Source of the DNA: Candidatus Omnitrophota bacterium
GTDB lineage: Bacteria; Omnitrophota; Gorgyraeia; JABMRJ01
NCBI GenBank assembly: GCA_013202745.1
Contig: JABMRJ010000056.1
Coordinates: forward strand, 1 to 39,062
Direction of reading: 5' to 3'
DNA length: 39,062 nt
Both the position numbers and the translations under genes were made by a program. The notes beneath the pieces are model-generated. The model saw only the letters and a program-made list of their open reading frames with translations. It had not been told where the DNA came from and made no database searches. Position 1 is the first letter of the stretch. Every line of letters starts with the position of its first letter. Positions 1 through 9,164 of this stretch are shown here, in pieces.

Positions 1-407
1 TATTCTTCCAGGGAGAGGCTGCCCGGTGACTCACTCTTTGGATTTACCAGGCCTATCCCTGTATCACTTTCAGCCAGGGCAACCATCTTTCCAAGCCATC
101 CTGCCGTCGCGACGGTATCATTATTCATAAGGCATACATAAGGGGACGCCGCCAGCCTCAGGCCCTGATTTGCCGCCTTTATAAATCCCATATTCTCGCT
201 ATTCCTTATCAGCGTAACTGAATCGCGTCCTCTTGCCAGGCCGTTTAGGTATTCCGCCGTATACTCATCACTATTGTTGTCTACCAAAATAAGCCTGTAA
301 GGATAATGTGTAGAACGCTCTATCGCATCTACGCACTTTCTGGTAGCAGTTAGCTGGTTCCAGACGACTATGATTATGTCACACTGAGATTCGTTCATTT
401 CTCGCAT
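1..407 (-). CDS. Glycosyltransferase family 2 (N-terminal part; gene runs off the window)
   Basis: Minus-strand reading from ATG at 407 (MREMNESQCDIIIVVWNQLTATRKCVDAIERSTHYPYRLILVDNNSDEYTAEYL...NMGFIKAANQGL...LMNNDT) matches the GT-A fold N-terminus with VDNNS and NND motifs; no stop before position 1. Confidence 0.85.
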   Translation of the reverse strand, partial: MREMNESQCDIIIVVWNQLTATRKCVDAIERSTHYPYRLILVDNNSDEYTAEYLNGLARGRDSVTLIRNSENMGFIKAANQGLRLAASPYVCLMNNDTVATAGWLGKMVALAESDTGIGLVNPKSESPGSLSLEE

Positions 408-1503
408 GGCTCTTTACCACCTCAAAGACTTCTCTATAATCTATTCCTCCCAGGCACTTAAGGTCACCACATTTCGGTATCTTAAACCTTCTGTAGCATG
501 GGCTGCAATCTATGCCGCTTTTCAATGCGATATGCTTATCACTCTTAGGGTACGGGCCGTAAACGTTAGGGTCAGAAGGCCCGAATATGGATACCGTCCT
601 CGCACCGGCAGCCGCAGCGATATGGAGCGGCCCGCTGTCATTGCAGACTACTGCATCACACTGCGACATCAGCGCTGCAAGTTGCCCTATGGTCGTAGGG
701 GGCGCTATGACCGGTTCCCCCTCCATCATGCCCTTGATCTCATCTATCAAACCCTCTTCACCGGGTCCCCACATCAAGACTACCTCGGTCCCGGGTTCCT
801 TCATAAGCTTGTCAGAGAGGGCGGCAAAGCTTGAGGCCGGCCATCTCTTAAATACTATATTCTCTTTCCCAAAGCTTATACCGCCTCCGGGTGAGATACC
901 TATAACCCTCTTACCATATAGGCGCTTCTCTTTAAAAAAATTGTCTATATATTCTATATCCATGCTGCCGAACCATATGCCGGAAGGCGCGTCGTATATA
1001 TCGAGGTCTATCAGCCTCAATAGATCCTTATAGTACTCACCTATAGGCTTGTCGTCAAAACCTTTAAACTTCAGTTTGGCCGTCTGGAATCTCCCTCTGC
1101 CCTTATAATCAAACCCTACCCGCTGGGGTACACCTATAAGTTTTAGAAAGAAGCTGTATTGATGGCCAAGCGACATATCTATCGCAATATCAAAACGTTC
1201 TCTCTTAATCTGTTTTGTAAATTCCACAAAACTCTTAAGGGATAATATCTTATTCTCTCTCCATAGCCTCTTCTGGTCGCCTTTTTCAAATACATAAACC
1301 TTGTCCAGCTTAGGGCACTTCTCGATAACATCGTATGTCCTCTTGTTACAGACGAAACATAGGTACGAATCGGGAAAGCGGGTCTTTAGGATCTCTATCA
1401 ATGGCGTAGAGAATATTACATCCCCTATGCCAAATGGGTTTATGAGGAGTATCCTTAAACCTTCTGCACCGCTTTTGGATGTACCCTTTTTACTGCTTCG
1501 CAT
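379..1503 (-). CDS. GT9 heptosyltransferase-like glycosyltransferase
   Basis: ILLINPFGIGDVIFSTPLIEILK N-term, GISPGG, CNDSGPLHIAAAAGARTVSIFGPSDP motif and C-terminal CSPC...C...C typical of the GT9 family. Confidence 0.9.
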   Translation of the reverse strand: MRSSKKGTSKSGAEGLRILLINPFGIGDVIFSTPLIEILKTRFPDSYLCFVCNKRTYDVIEKCPKLDKVYVFEKGDQKRLWRENKILSLKSFVEFTKQIKRERFDIAIDMSLGHQYSFFLKLIGVPQRVGFDYKGRGRFQTAKLKFKGFDDKPIGEYYKDLLRLIDLDIYDAPSGIWFGSMDIEYIDNFFKEKRLYGKRVIGISPGGGISFGKENIVFKRWPASSFAALSDKLMKEPGTEVVLMWGPGEEGLIDEIKGMMEGEPVIAPPTTIGQLAALMSQCDAVVCNDSGPLHIAAAAGARTVSIFGPSDPNVYGPYPKSDKHIALKSGIDCSPCYRRFKIPKCGDLKCLGGIDYREVFEVVKSHARNERISV

Positions 1504-2582
1504 ATCTGATCCACATCTACCTTATCGTTGCACTTCGGCTCCACACTGCACTCGCTTTTCCAGCACGGTCTGCAGTCTACTTCGGCCGTAATCACCACGC
1601 CTCTGTCGTATAAGTCTATCTCATCTACGCACGAGATGGTAAACCAAGCAATTATCTTCTTTTTGAGGGCAACTGCAATATGTAACCCCAGCGTATCACC
1701 GGTAAGCACAATATCGCACAGGGCCACAAAGAGCAGCCCCTTTCTCAGGCCCTGCTCTGTCGGCGTAGAGATAACCTTGTTCTGCAGTTTTTTCTTAAGA
1801 AGATTGTTATTCTCCGTATCTTCCTTGCCGCCTAACAAGAGTATCTTATCCTGCGGGAATATCTTAGAGAGCTTTTTTAGAAGGAGGAGCTGTTTATCAA
1901 AGCTCAGTTTTTTATACGGATACGTGTTTGAGCAGCCTGTATTGAAACCTATGACTGCCTGGCCTTCTTTTATGCCGGCCTCTTTTTTGTATCTCTCTAT
2001 GAATTCCTTTTCTTTATCCGTAAGGTTTAAGATATATTCGTCTCTTTTATATTCGAGCACCATGGCCTCGCAGAGGAGCTCCTGCTCGGTCTTTTTATTA
2101 TCTTTGAATTTAAGCCGGTCGTTTAACCCCACCTCGTAGAGGTATTCCGCCTCTTTATTAAACGGATATATTACACCGGTCTCCGCTATACCGAAACCGA
2201 GCTTCTCTTTTGCGTCCACAAGGTTTGCGAGTGAACCGCCCACTTTCGATTTATCGACACTCATGACCAGATCAAATTTTTCTGTCAAAAGGAGGATGGC
2301 GCTTTCAGAGGAATACTCAAGCACCCTGTCTATATAATGGTTATTTTCAAGCAGCTTTACAGCACCTTTCGATGAAAGCCATGTTACATGGCTTTCAGGA
2401 TATTTCCTCTTCAACGGATGGAGCATTGCAGTCGTCCTCAGGACATCACCCAGTGCATCAAGGTTTATGATCAATATCCTCGTCCCCATCGGTGAGTAAT
2501 CCCTGCAATCCTGGCATAATTTCCCTGGCGAACACGGCTTATAGCCGCTAAAGAGCCTGCAATCAAGTTTATACTTTTCCAT
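1455..2582 (-). CDS. GT9 heptosyltransferase-like glycosyltransferase with Cys-rich N-terminal extension
   Basis: ILIINLDALGDVLRTTAMLHPLKRKYP, LTGDTLGLHIAVALKKKIIAWF; N-term CRLFSGYKPCSPGKLCQDC precedes the GT9 core. Confidence 0.85.
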   Translation of the reverse strand: MEKYKLDCRLFSGYKPCSPGKLCQDCRDYSPMGTRILIINLDALGDVLRTTAMLHPLKRKYPESHVTWLSSKGAVKLLENNHYIDRVLEYSSESAILLLTEKFDLVMSVDKSKVGGSLANLVDAKEKLGFGIAETGVIYPFNKEAEYLYEVGLNDRLKFKDNKKTEQELLCEAMVLEYKRDEYILNLTDKEKEFIERYKKEAGIKEGQAVIGFNTGCSNTYPYKKLSFDKQLLLLKKLSKIFPQDKILLLGGKEDTENNNLLKKKLQNKVISTPTEQGLRKGLLFVALCDIVLTGDTLGLHIAVALKKKIIAWFTISCVDEIDLYDRGVVITAEVDCRPCWKSECSVEPKCNDKVDVDQICEAVKRVHPKAVQKV

Positions 2583-3840
2583 TTTGCATCCCTACCTTTT
2601 TTATCCCCATTAATAACCCTAACGAGAAATAGAATAATACCACAAGCTTCAGAGAATATAGCGACGTCTCCATGCCGCTATGGAAAAGGAATGACATTAT
2701 CCCGCAGAAGAGCCCGAGATATGCAAATCTCAGGAACTCGTCATTTATTCGCCTCCATGACTTAATCGAAACGACAGCCGTCTTTATTATCATCCAGAGA
2801 AAAGAGAGCAGGCCAAATACCCCTATCTCCGCTGCCATCTGCAGATAACAGTTGTGCGCATACCATATACCTTCTTCATGCGGGCCCCTAAAGGCCTCGT
2901 AATTTGCCATGAATGTGTTAAGCCCCTGGCCTGTAAACGGCCTATCCGCAAACATCCTCCATGCCGTCGCCCACATCCTCAACCTATGCTTCCCTGAGGT
3001 ACCATATGATACGATGTTCGACAATCCTATGGGTTCCTTCAATTCCTTTGGCAAAAACAAGATCAACAATATAATGACCGCTGCCAGGCTAAAGAAGACT
3101 ACACGAAATCTCTTGCCGCTTATCAAGAAAAGAAACAAGGTAAGACCCGCTGCAAAACTTATAAATGCGCCCCTTGTATAAGTGAAGAAGAGCGTATAGA
3201 GGATCAGGGCAACCAGTATATAATTTATCGCCTTAGGTAAAAGATGGTTCTTGTGATCTCCGGTCAAAGAAGAACGTTTTGTAGTATATAAAAATGCGAG
3301 GCTTGCAAACGGAAAGAATACCATAAGCAGCCATGCGCTCAATCCATTCGGAAACTTAAAACAGGATGTTACGCGTTTAAGATTAAACATGCTATATCCT
3401 CTTATAAAATCTATGCCGATAGCCTTCTGATATAGGCCGTCGATACACACGAGGAAGGCCGATGCCGCTAATATGGCAATAAGATTGCGGACTATCCTCT
3501 TCTCGCATGCCATCTCTGCAACGATAAAATAGAGAATTACATACTCGCTAAGTTTGCGCACAAAGGCGCTTGCGCTAATATTAGGATGCGTAGACCAGAA
3601 TATACTCAACAGGCTTATAAAGTAGAATACCGCGATGGGCAAGTTTATATCGGTCCTCAGGCCATCCAATCCCTCCCTACCCAATAGGATCCTCTTTATG
3701 ACCCAACATATTATAGCTAGTGTGGCGCATATCTCTATAAGAGTTTTTGAAACGGGGATTGAGAATAAGAGGATGTAAAGAGACCACTCTATGATCTTAT
3801 TCAGGGTCTTGACCGTACTATTCTTTGCTTTTGGACTCAT
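2569..3840 (-). CDS. O-antigen ligase / polymerase family (Wzy/WaaL-like) membrane protein
   Basis: Multiple hydrophobic segments and a large loop with GTSGKHRLRMWATAWRMFADRPFTGQGLNTF...HNCYLQMAAEIGVFGLL, typical of Wzy_C/WaaL. ORF track opens at 3906, but an ATG at 3840 overlaps the upstream stop as ATGA and is the likelier start. Confidence 0.85.
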   Translation of the reverse strand: MSPKAKNSTVKTLNKIIEWSLYILLFSIPVSKTLIEICATLAIICWVIKRILLGREGLDGLRTDINLPIAVFYFISLLSIFWSTHPNISASAFVRKLSEYVILYFIVAEMACEKRIVRNLIAILAASAFLVCIDGLYQKAIGIDFIRGYSMFNLKRVTSCFKFPNGLSAWLLMVFFPFASLAFLYTTKRSSLTGDHKNHLLPKAINYILVALILYTLFFTYTRGAFISFAAGLTLFLFLISGKRFRVVFFSLAAVIILLILFLPKELKEPIGLSNIVSYGTSGKHRLRMWATAWRMFADRPFTGQGLNTFMANYEAFRGPHEEGIWYAHNCYLQMAAEIGVFGLLSFLWMIIKTAVVSIKSWRRINDEFLRFAYLGLFCGIMSFLFHSGMETSLYSLKLVVLFYFSLGLLMGIKKVGMQNGKV

Positions 3841-4862
3841 CCCTTTCGCCTTCCAGCACTCCCTACCTTGACCATCCCGAGTCTTATACCTAATGCTACC
3901 ATACAAAAAAATGCGACAAGCGCTATCAGGACAGCGGCCAATGGTGTCTTTACTCTGGACAATACAAAACCGGAGAGCCCAAGACAGAAATTTATAAAAA
4001 ATATCAAAAGCACCGCTCTTCTCTTCTTTAAACCCAGGAGTGCCAGCCTGTGAGATGAGTGGTCCTTACCCCCCTGGAATATTGACCTACCCTGGCTTAG
4101 CCTCGATATAATAACGAGTGTCGTATCGAATATAGGGTACCCCAGTATAAAGAAAGGTATGGTCAGAGAGGTAAGCTTTGTGGGCGCTGACCAATTTCCG
4201 AGTATGGCTATGACAGAGAGTAGATAGCCTATGAAGAGGCTGCCTGCGTCTCCCATGAATATATGCGCCTTGGGAAAATTATGCCTCAGGAAACCGAACG
4301 TGCTCCCGCACAGGGCAAACGCAAGGGTTGCTACCATGAGATCTCCCCTTAACCATGCCAGTACGCCGAAGAAAAAGGCAGCTATCATAGTTATGCCTGC
4401 AGATAAGCCATTAAGATTATCGAGAAGATTTATTGCATTCGTTATGCCTATTATCCAGAAACAGCTAAAGAGCATAGAGAGGTAATAATTCTCGATAAAC
4501 TCCACCCTTATGCCCAGCCTGAACACTATCAGAGCAGCCACTATCTGTCCAAAGAGCTTTAATTTCGGCATTATACCGAATCTGTCATCAATTATACCTA
4601 TGGTAAAGAGTATAATACCTCCCGTCAGTATACCTGCAACTTTTTTATCCATTCCTGCAACAAAAATTACAGCCAGGAAATATGCTGTAAAGATAGCCAA
4701 ACCTCCCAATAATGGTGTAGGATGGGCATGCGCCTTTGTGCTCTTTGGCTTGTCGAGGAGGCCTATCTTATTTGCAAAGAGGCCTGCTGCGGGTGTCAAA
4801 AGATAAGATAGTATTGCCGACAAAAAGAGCGCGCTTATTATATCTATAACTGTAAGAAACAT
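3837..4862 (-). CDS. Undecaprenyl-phosphate sugar-1-phosphate transferase, WecA/MraY family
   Basis: GLLDKPKSTKAHAHPTPLLGGLAIF, IGIIDDRFGIMPKLKL, NAINLLDNLNGLSAG, FMGDAGSLFIGYLL motifs of the PNPT family. Confidence 0.92.
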   Translation of the reverse strand: MFLTVIDIISALFLSAILSYLLTPAAGLFANKIGLLDKPKSTKAHAHPTPLLGGLAIFTAYFLAVIFVAGMDKKVAGILTGGIILFTIGIIDDRFGIMPKLKLFGQIVAALIVFRLGIRVEFIENYYLSMLFSCFWIIGITNAINLLDNLNGLSAGITMIAAFFFGVLAWLRGDLMVATLAFALCGSTFGFLRHNFPKAHIFMGDAGSLFIGYLLSVIAILGNWSAPTKLTSLTIPFFILGYPIFDTTLVIISRLSQGRSIFQGGKDHSSHRLALLGLKKRRAVLLIFFINFCLGLSGFVLSRVKTPLAAVLIALVAFFCMVALGIRLGMVKVGSAGRRKG

Positions 4863-4873
4863 ACTCTATTCTC

Positions 4874-5848
4874 CTACTTCTCAAAATCTTTTATTATACT
4901 ATCGAGCATCTCATCTATATCCACTTTTGGCTTGAAACCTACATGCTCCTTAATCTTGCTAATATCGGGCTGCCTGTTTCTCATATCTTCAAACCCTTTT
5001 TCGTATGCCTTCTCATAAGGTATGTGGACTATCTTTGAGGTTGAGTCGGTCATCGCCTTTATCTTCTCGGCAAGTTCATTTATGGATATAGATTTGGGAT
5101 TGCCTATATTATATATCTCGCCCACTGCACCTAGGTACTTAGCAAGCGCAATCAGGGCCTTCACTACATCATCTACATAAGTGAAGCTGCGAGTCTGCCT
5201 GCCATCTCCAAAAACCGTAATGGGTTGATTCAATAGCGCCTGTTTAACAAAACGCGGTATGACCATTCCGTATCTGCCTGTCTGTCTCGGGCCGCAGGTA
5301 TTAAATAGCCTCACTACAACGATCGGTAGTTTCTTCTCACGGTAATATGCAAGAGCCAGAAACTCATCGAGCGCCTTTGTGCAGGAATAACTCCATCTTG
5401 AGATACTGGTTGTGCCCAATATCCTGTCGTCATCCTCCCTAAAGGAGGCGTGCCCATCTTTATTCTTGCCGTATATCTCAGAGGTCGATGCCAGTACGAC
5501 CTTCTTCTTTGGATTGCTCTTATTGGCAAGCTCAAGGACGATCTCAGTACCCCTTACATTGGTCTGTATAGATTCAAGCGGGTTGTCTATGATATACTTA
5601 ACACCTACGGCCGCGGCCATGTGATATACCATATCGCTGTCATCTGTCAGTCTCTTCATGAGCCGCTTATTCATGATCGTATCTATGTGGTTCGCGAACC
5701 TCTTATTGTCTTTGAGGTGGCTTATATTGTCCATGCTTCCCGTAGAAAGGTTATCTATGATTACAACCTTATGCCCCTTCTTCAATAAGACATCCGCAAG
5801 ATGCGACCCTATGAAACCTGCACCACCTGTAATAAGAACTCTTCTCAT
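4874..5848 (-). CDS. NAD-dependent epimerase/dehydratase (extended SDR, nucleotide sugar)
   Basis: [19 protein letters not shown] Rossmann motif, YSCTKALDE YxxxK catalytic motif, RLFNTCGPRQ. Confidence 0.9.
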   Translation of the reverse strand: MRRVLITGGAGFIGSHLADVLLKKGHKVVIIDNLSTGSMDNISHLKDNKRFANHIDTIMNKRLMKRLTDDSDMVYHMAAAVGVKYIIDNPLESIQTNVRGTEIVLELANKSNPKKKVVLASTSEIYGKNKDGHASFREDDDRILGTTSISRWSYSCTKALDEFLALAYYREKKLPIVVVRLFNTCGPRQTGRYGMVIPRFVKQALLNQPITVFGDGRQTRSFTYVDDVVKALIALAKYLGAVGEIYNIGNPKSISINELAEKIKAMTDSTSKIVHIPYEKAYEKGFEDMRNRQPDISKIKEHVGFKPKVDIDEMLDSIIKDFEK

Positions 5849-7032
5849 GATATACCTCTCCTGATTAACTCCTCTTCGTATAACGCCTCTATATCTTTAA
5901 AAAGCCTCTCTTTAGAAAATCTTTCGCTGACGGCCGCCTTGCCCCTCTTGCCCATCTCTATACGCATATCTGGGCTGCGCAGAAGTTTGAGAAGCTTATC
6001 GGAAAAGCCTTCGACATCTCCGCTCGGGCTCAAGAGACCTGTGTCATCATTGACGACCACATCAGAGACACCACCTATCCCTGTTGCCACAACAGGCTTA
6101 GACGAAGCCATCGCCTCTATAAGGGATATGGGTGTACCTTCATTAAGGGATGTGAGACACACTATATCAAGATCCTTATATATTAGATCAGGTGATGCCG
6201 CCCATCCGGTGAAGAAGACCTTATCGTCTATCTTTAATTCCTTTGCATAAGCCTCGAGCTCACCCCTTAATGTGCCGTCCCCTACTATCAGGAATCTCAC
6301 GTCTATATCTCTATCTTTAGATATTACCCTCCTGGCCGCTTCGAGAAACATCCTGTGGTTCTTGACCTTCTCGAGCCTTCCCACTATGCCGACCAGTAAT
6401 GTTTCTTTTCTTAAGGAGAACTGCTTCCTCATATTGTCTTTTACATCCCCGTTCAAATATGGCCTGAGATTCAGTCCCAGGGGTATGACTGAGCACTTCT
6501 CAACCGGAGCAATCCTATACGTATCCCTGACATCGTTTAACTGATTATTACTTATCACAACGATCCTGCTCGTAAAAAGGGCCAGGATCTTCTCTATTGT
6601 AATAAAGATAAACGTCTTGGCCCTTCCAAAATAACTATGGAATATGTGGCCGTGGAACGTATGTATCGTGATCGGTACCTTGTTCAAGATAGCCGCTGCC
6701 CTGCCGAGCACCCCGGCCTTTGCAGTATGTGTATGTACTATGTCAGGCTTTATCTTCCTTATCAGGTTGTATAATTTGAAGAATGCACGCATATCATTGG
6801 CAATCCTTATCTCCCTGGAAAGCTCGGAGATCACGAGCGGATCTACACCCATCTGTCTCGCTTGCCCTGTAAGATCACCTTCACCATCAGCTACAGTACC
6901 GGTAACGAGGTATGATAGGAATCTCTCTTTATTGAGGCCCGATGTCAAAAGGATGACATGTGTAGCCGGTCCGCCTACATTGAGCCTGGCGATGATCCTC
7001 AATACCTTTACCCTGCCTCTATTCGTCGTCAT
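5845..7032 (-). CDS. GT4 family glycosyltransferase
   Basis: RIIARLNVGGPATHVILL, HTHTAKAGVLGRAAA, GIVGRLEKVKNH, SLNEGTPISLIEAMASSKPVVATGIGGVSDVV. ORF track opens at 7080; the internal ATG at 7032 just after the upstream TGA (7034-7036) is the likelier start. Confidence 0.92.
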   Translation of the reverse strand: MTTNRGRVKVLRIIARLNVGGPATHVILLTSGLNKERFLSYLVTGTVADGEGDLTGQARQMGVDPLVISELSREIRIANDMRAFFKLYNLIRKIKPDIVHTHTAKAGVLGRAAAILNKVPITIHTFHGHIFHSYFGRAKTFIFITIEKILALFTSRIVVISNNQLNDVRDTYRIAPVEKCSVIPLGLNLRPYLNGDVKDNMRKQFSLRKETLLVGIVGRLEKVKNHRMFLEAARRVISKDRDIDVRFLIVGDGTLRGELEAYAKELKIDDKVFFTGWAASPDLIYKDLDIVCLTSLNEGTPISLIEAMASSKPVVATGIGGVSDVVVNDDTGLLSPSGDVEGFSDKLLKLLRSPDMRIEMGKRGKAAVSERFSKERLFKDIEALYEEELIRRGIS

Positions 7033-7033
7033 A

Positions 7034-7741
7034 TCAGTCGCGGTCTCGTTCCAATTTGCGCTTAAACTCTTCGTTTGCATCTCTTCCTGTAATCTCCGTC
7101 CTCTTCAATTCGTATAGATCCGCAGTAGAGTCGTTTACACCGTCAACAGTGGTACATGCTGCCCTGTAGCCTGCATCTTTTGCAAGCAATGAAACAGCCG
7201 GGTTGTAAAAACCGTATGGATAACTAAAAGTATCTATATCAATACCAAGCGATGAGCTCAGTTCATCCCTGGATGAGAGTAGTTCTTTTTTCGCAGCCTC
7301 GCCCGTAAGGGACCTTAAGTCTACATGATGCATACAGTGAGATCCTATGCGGTGGCCTCTTTCTGCAATCTCTCTGAGATCCATCCACTCCATGCATCTC
7401 CAGTGCTGCCACTCTCTATCCGGATGAGTCTTGGTAGTCCCCAGGAAACTTACCGTTATAAAGAACGTTGCCTTAATGCCGAACTCCTCCATTATAGGAA
7501 CGGCGTTTACTATATTATCCCTGTATCCGTCATCGAATGTGATGACCAGGCCATTGTCAGGTAACGAAGCCCCCTCATCGATATATTGCACAACATCCTT
7601 TAAGTCTAGGATATTAAATCCGTTACCCTTTATAAACTCCATCTGCCTTCTGAAATTATCTATATCTACACGTATGCCGAGTGAATCCCTTTTGTCTATC
7701 CTGCCAACTGAGTGGTACAGCAATATCCTGATGCCGGCCAT
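7034..7741 (-). CDS. Polysaccharide deacetylase (NodB homology domain)
   Basis: VITFDDGYRDN, SHCMHHVDL (metal-binding HxxxH), DTFSYPYGFYN. Confidence 0.92.
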   Translation of the reverse strand: MAGIRILLYHSVGRIDKRDSLGIRVDIDNFRRQMEFIKGNGFNILDLKDVVQYIDEGASLPDNGLVITFDDGYRDNIVNAVPIMEEFGIKATFFITVSFLGTTKTHPDREWQHWRCMEWMDLREIAERGHRIGSHCMHHVDLRSLTGEAAKKELLSSRDELSSSLGIDIDTFSYPYGFYNPAVSLLAKDAGYRAACTTVDGVNDSTADLYELKRTEITGRDANEEFKRKLERDRD

Positions 7742-7742
7742 A

Positions 7743-8849
7743 TTATTTAAGAAAATCTTTTATACAACCCGCTACCGCCTCTACTTCCATCTTCTTCAAT
7801 TCAGAGTAGACCGGTACGGCTAATGTATTTGCTGCTGCCCATTCTGAAATCGGAAGATCGCCCTTCCTGTATCCAAGGTCAGAATAACACTTCTGAAGAT
7901 GGAGCGGAATCGGATAGTAGACCCTCGATTCTATGCCTTTAGAGTTGATATATTTAAGCAGGTCGTCTCTCGATTCAGATGCCAGCACATACTGATGGTA
8001 AGTATGCGTATTATATTCTGGAACGAATGGCGTAATGACACTCACTCCGGAGAGCATCTCATTATAATATGCGGCGTTCTGCTGGCGCTTTTCTATCCAT
8101 CCCTGGAGAAATTTCAATTTCACCCTGAGTACTGCCGCCTGTAGGTTATCGAGCCGGCTGTTATAGCCCACTACATCATGGTAATATCTCTTTGTGCTTC
8201 CATGGACACGGAGTACCTTTATCTTCTCCGCAAGCGCTTTGTCGTTCGTCACTACCATGCCTCCGTCGCCAAACCCTCCCAGGTTCTTGCTCGGAAAGAA
8301 GCTGAACGCCGCCAGATCCCCCAGTGAACCGGCCTTCCTGCCTTTATAAGTAGCGCCTATAGACTGCGCGCAATCTTCAATGACCTTCAAACCATTCTTC
8401 TTCGCTATCTCTGATATGGCATCCATATCAGCACATTGGCCATATAGGTGGACCGGCATTATTGCTTTCGTCCTCTTCGTTATCTTAGATTCTATAAGTG
8501 AAGGGTCGATATTATAGGTCTTCCTATCTATATCTACAAAGACAGGCTTGGCATTCAAGTATGATATCACCTCGGCCGTTGCTATAAATGTAAAAGGTGT
8601 TGTAATGACTTCGTCACCCCGCTCAATTCCCAATGCCTTCAAAGAGAGAAACAGTGCATCGGTCCCGGATGCTACTCCTATGCCGTATCGCGCCTGCGAA
8701 AAATGCGCAATTTCATCTTCCAGGCTTCGCACCTCGTTTCCGAGAACGAATGCCTGCTTCTTTATGACGTCCTTCAGGACATTTTCTATCTCGTCCTTTA
8801 TCGATTCATACTGGGTCTTCAGATCTAACAACGGTATCTTCATCTTCAC
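7743..8849 (-). CDS. DegT/DnrJ/EryC1/StrS family PLP-dependent sugar aminotransferase
   Basis: GVASGTDALFLSLKALGI, PVHLYGQCADMDAI, VIEDCAQSIGATYKGRKAGSLGDLAAFSFFPSKNLGGFGDGG (PLP Lys), YNSRLDNLQAAVL. SD-like AGGTGA upstream of ATG 8849. Confidence 0.95.
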   Translation of the reverse strand: MKMKIPLLDLKTQYESIKDEIENVLKDVIKKQAFVLGNEVRSLEDEIAHFSQARYGIGVASGTDALFLSLKALGIERGDEVITTPFTFIATAEVISYLNAKPVFVDIDRKTYNIDPSLIESKITKRTKAIMPVHLYGQCADMDAISEIAKKNGLKVIEDCAQSIGATYKGRKAGSLGDLAAFSFFPSKNLGGFGDGGMVVTNDKALAEKIKVLRVHGSTKRYYHDVVGYNSRLDNLQAAVLRVKLKFLQGWIEKRQQNAAYYNEMLSGVSVITPFVPEYNTHTYHQYVLASESRDDLLKYINSKGIESRVYYPIPLHLQKCYSDLGYRKGDLPISEWAAANTLAVPVYSELKKMEVEAVAGCIKDFLK

Positions 8850-8857
8850 CTCATATA

Positions 8858-8918
8858 TTGTACCGGGTACAATCTCAATCTCGTACCTGGTACAAGCTCA
8901 ATATTGCACCCGGTACAA
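8858..8918. promoter_or_regulatory. Three tandem palindromic 15-bp sites (TTGTACC-N-GGTACAA family) at exact 23-bp spacing; candidate operator array
   Basis: Site 1 8858-8872 TTGTACCGGGTACAA; site 2 8881-8895 TCGTACCTGGTACAA; site 3 8904-8918 TTGCACCCGGTACAA. Spacers TCTCAATC and GCTCAATA. Together they occupy nearly all of the 70-bp intergenic gap 8850-8919. Confidence 0.8.
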
Positions 8919-8919
8919 G

Positions 8920-9141
8920 CTATTTGTGGTTGAGGAGGATGCTTCTGTGTTTATTCAGTTTTCTCTGTATATAGCCTTTCTTCTCAAGCGCAAGGAGCTT
9001 GTCTATGGCGCCTTTATAAGATACTATGCTGCATCCTTCCTGTATCTCCCTTATATAAGGCGCGCGATTGTTCTTCTCTATATACGCCTTTATAAAGCTA
9101 TAGACCGCGTCCTGCTTCTTTGTTAAAAGATAACTCGGCAT
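8920..9141 (-). CDS. Small LexA-type winged-helix DNA-binding protein (no autoprotease domain)
   Basis: 73 aa, LTKKQDAVYSFIKAYIEKNNRAPYIREIQEGCSIVSYKGAIDKLLALEKKGYIQRK resembles the LexA N-terminal DNA-binding domain; no Ser/Lys peptidase region. Confidence 0.8.
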   Translation of the reverse strand: MPSYLLTKKQDAVYSFIKAYIEKNNRAPYIREIQEGCSIVSYKGAIDKLLALEKKGYIQRKLNKHRSILLNHK

Positions 9142-9164
9142 ACTAGATACCTCCGGATCAACTC

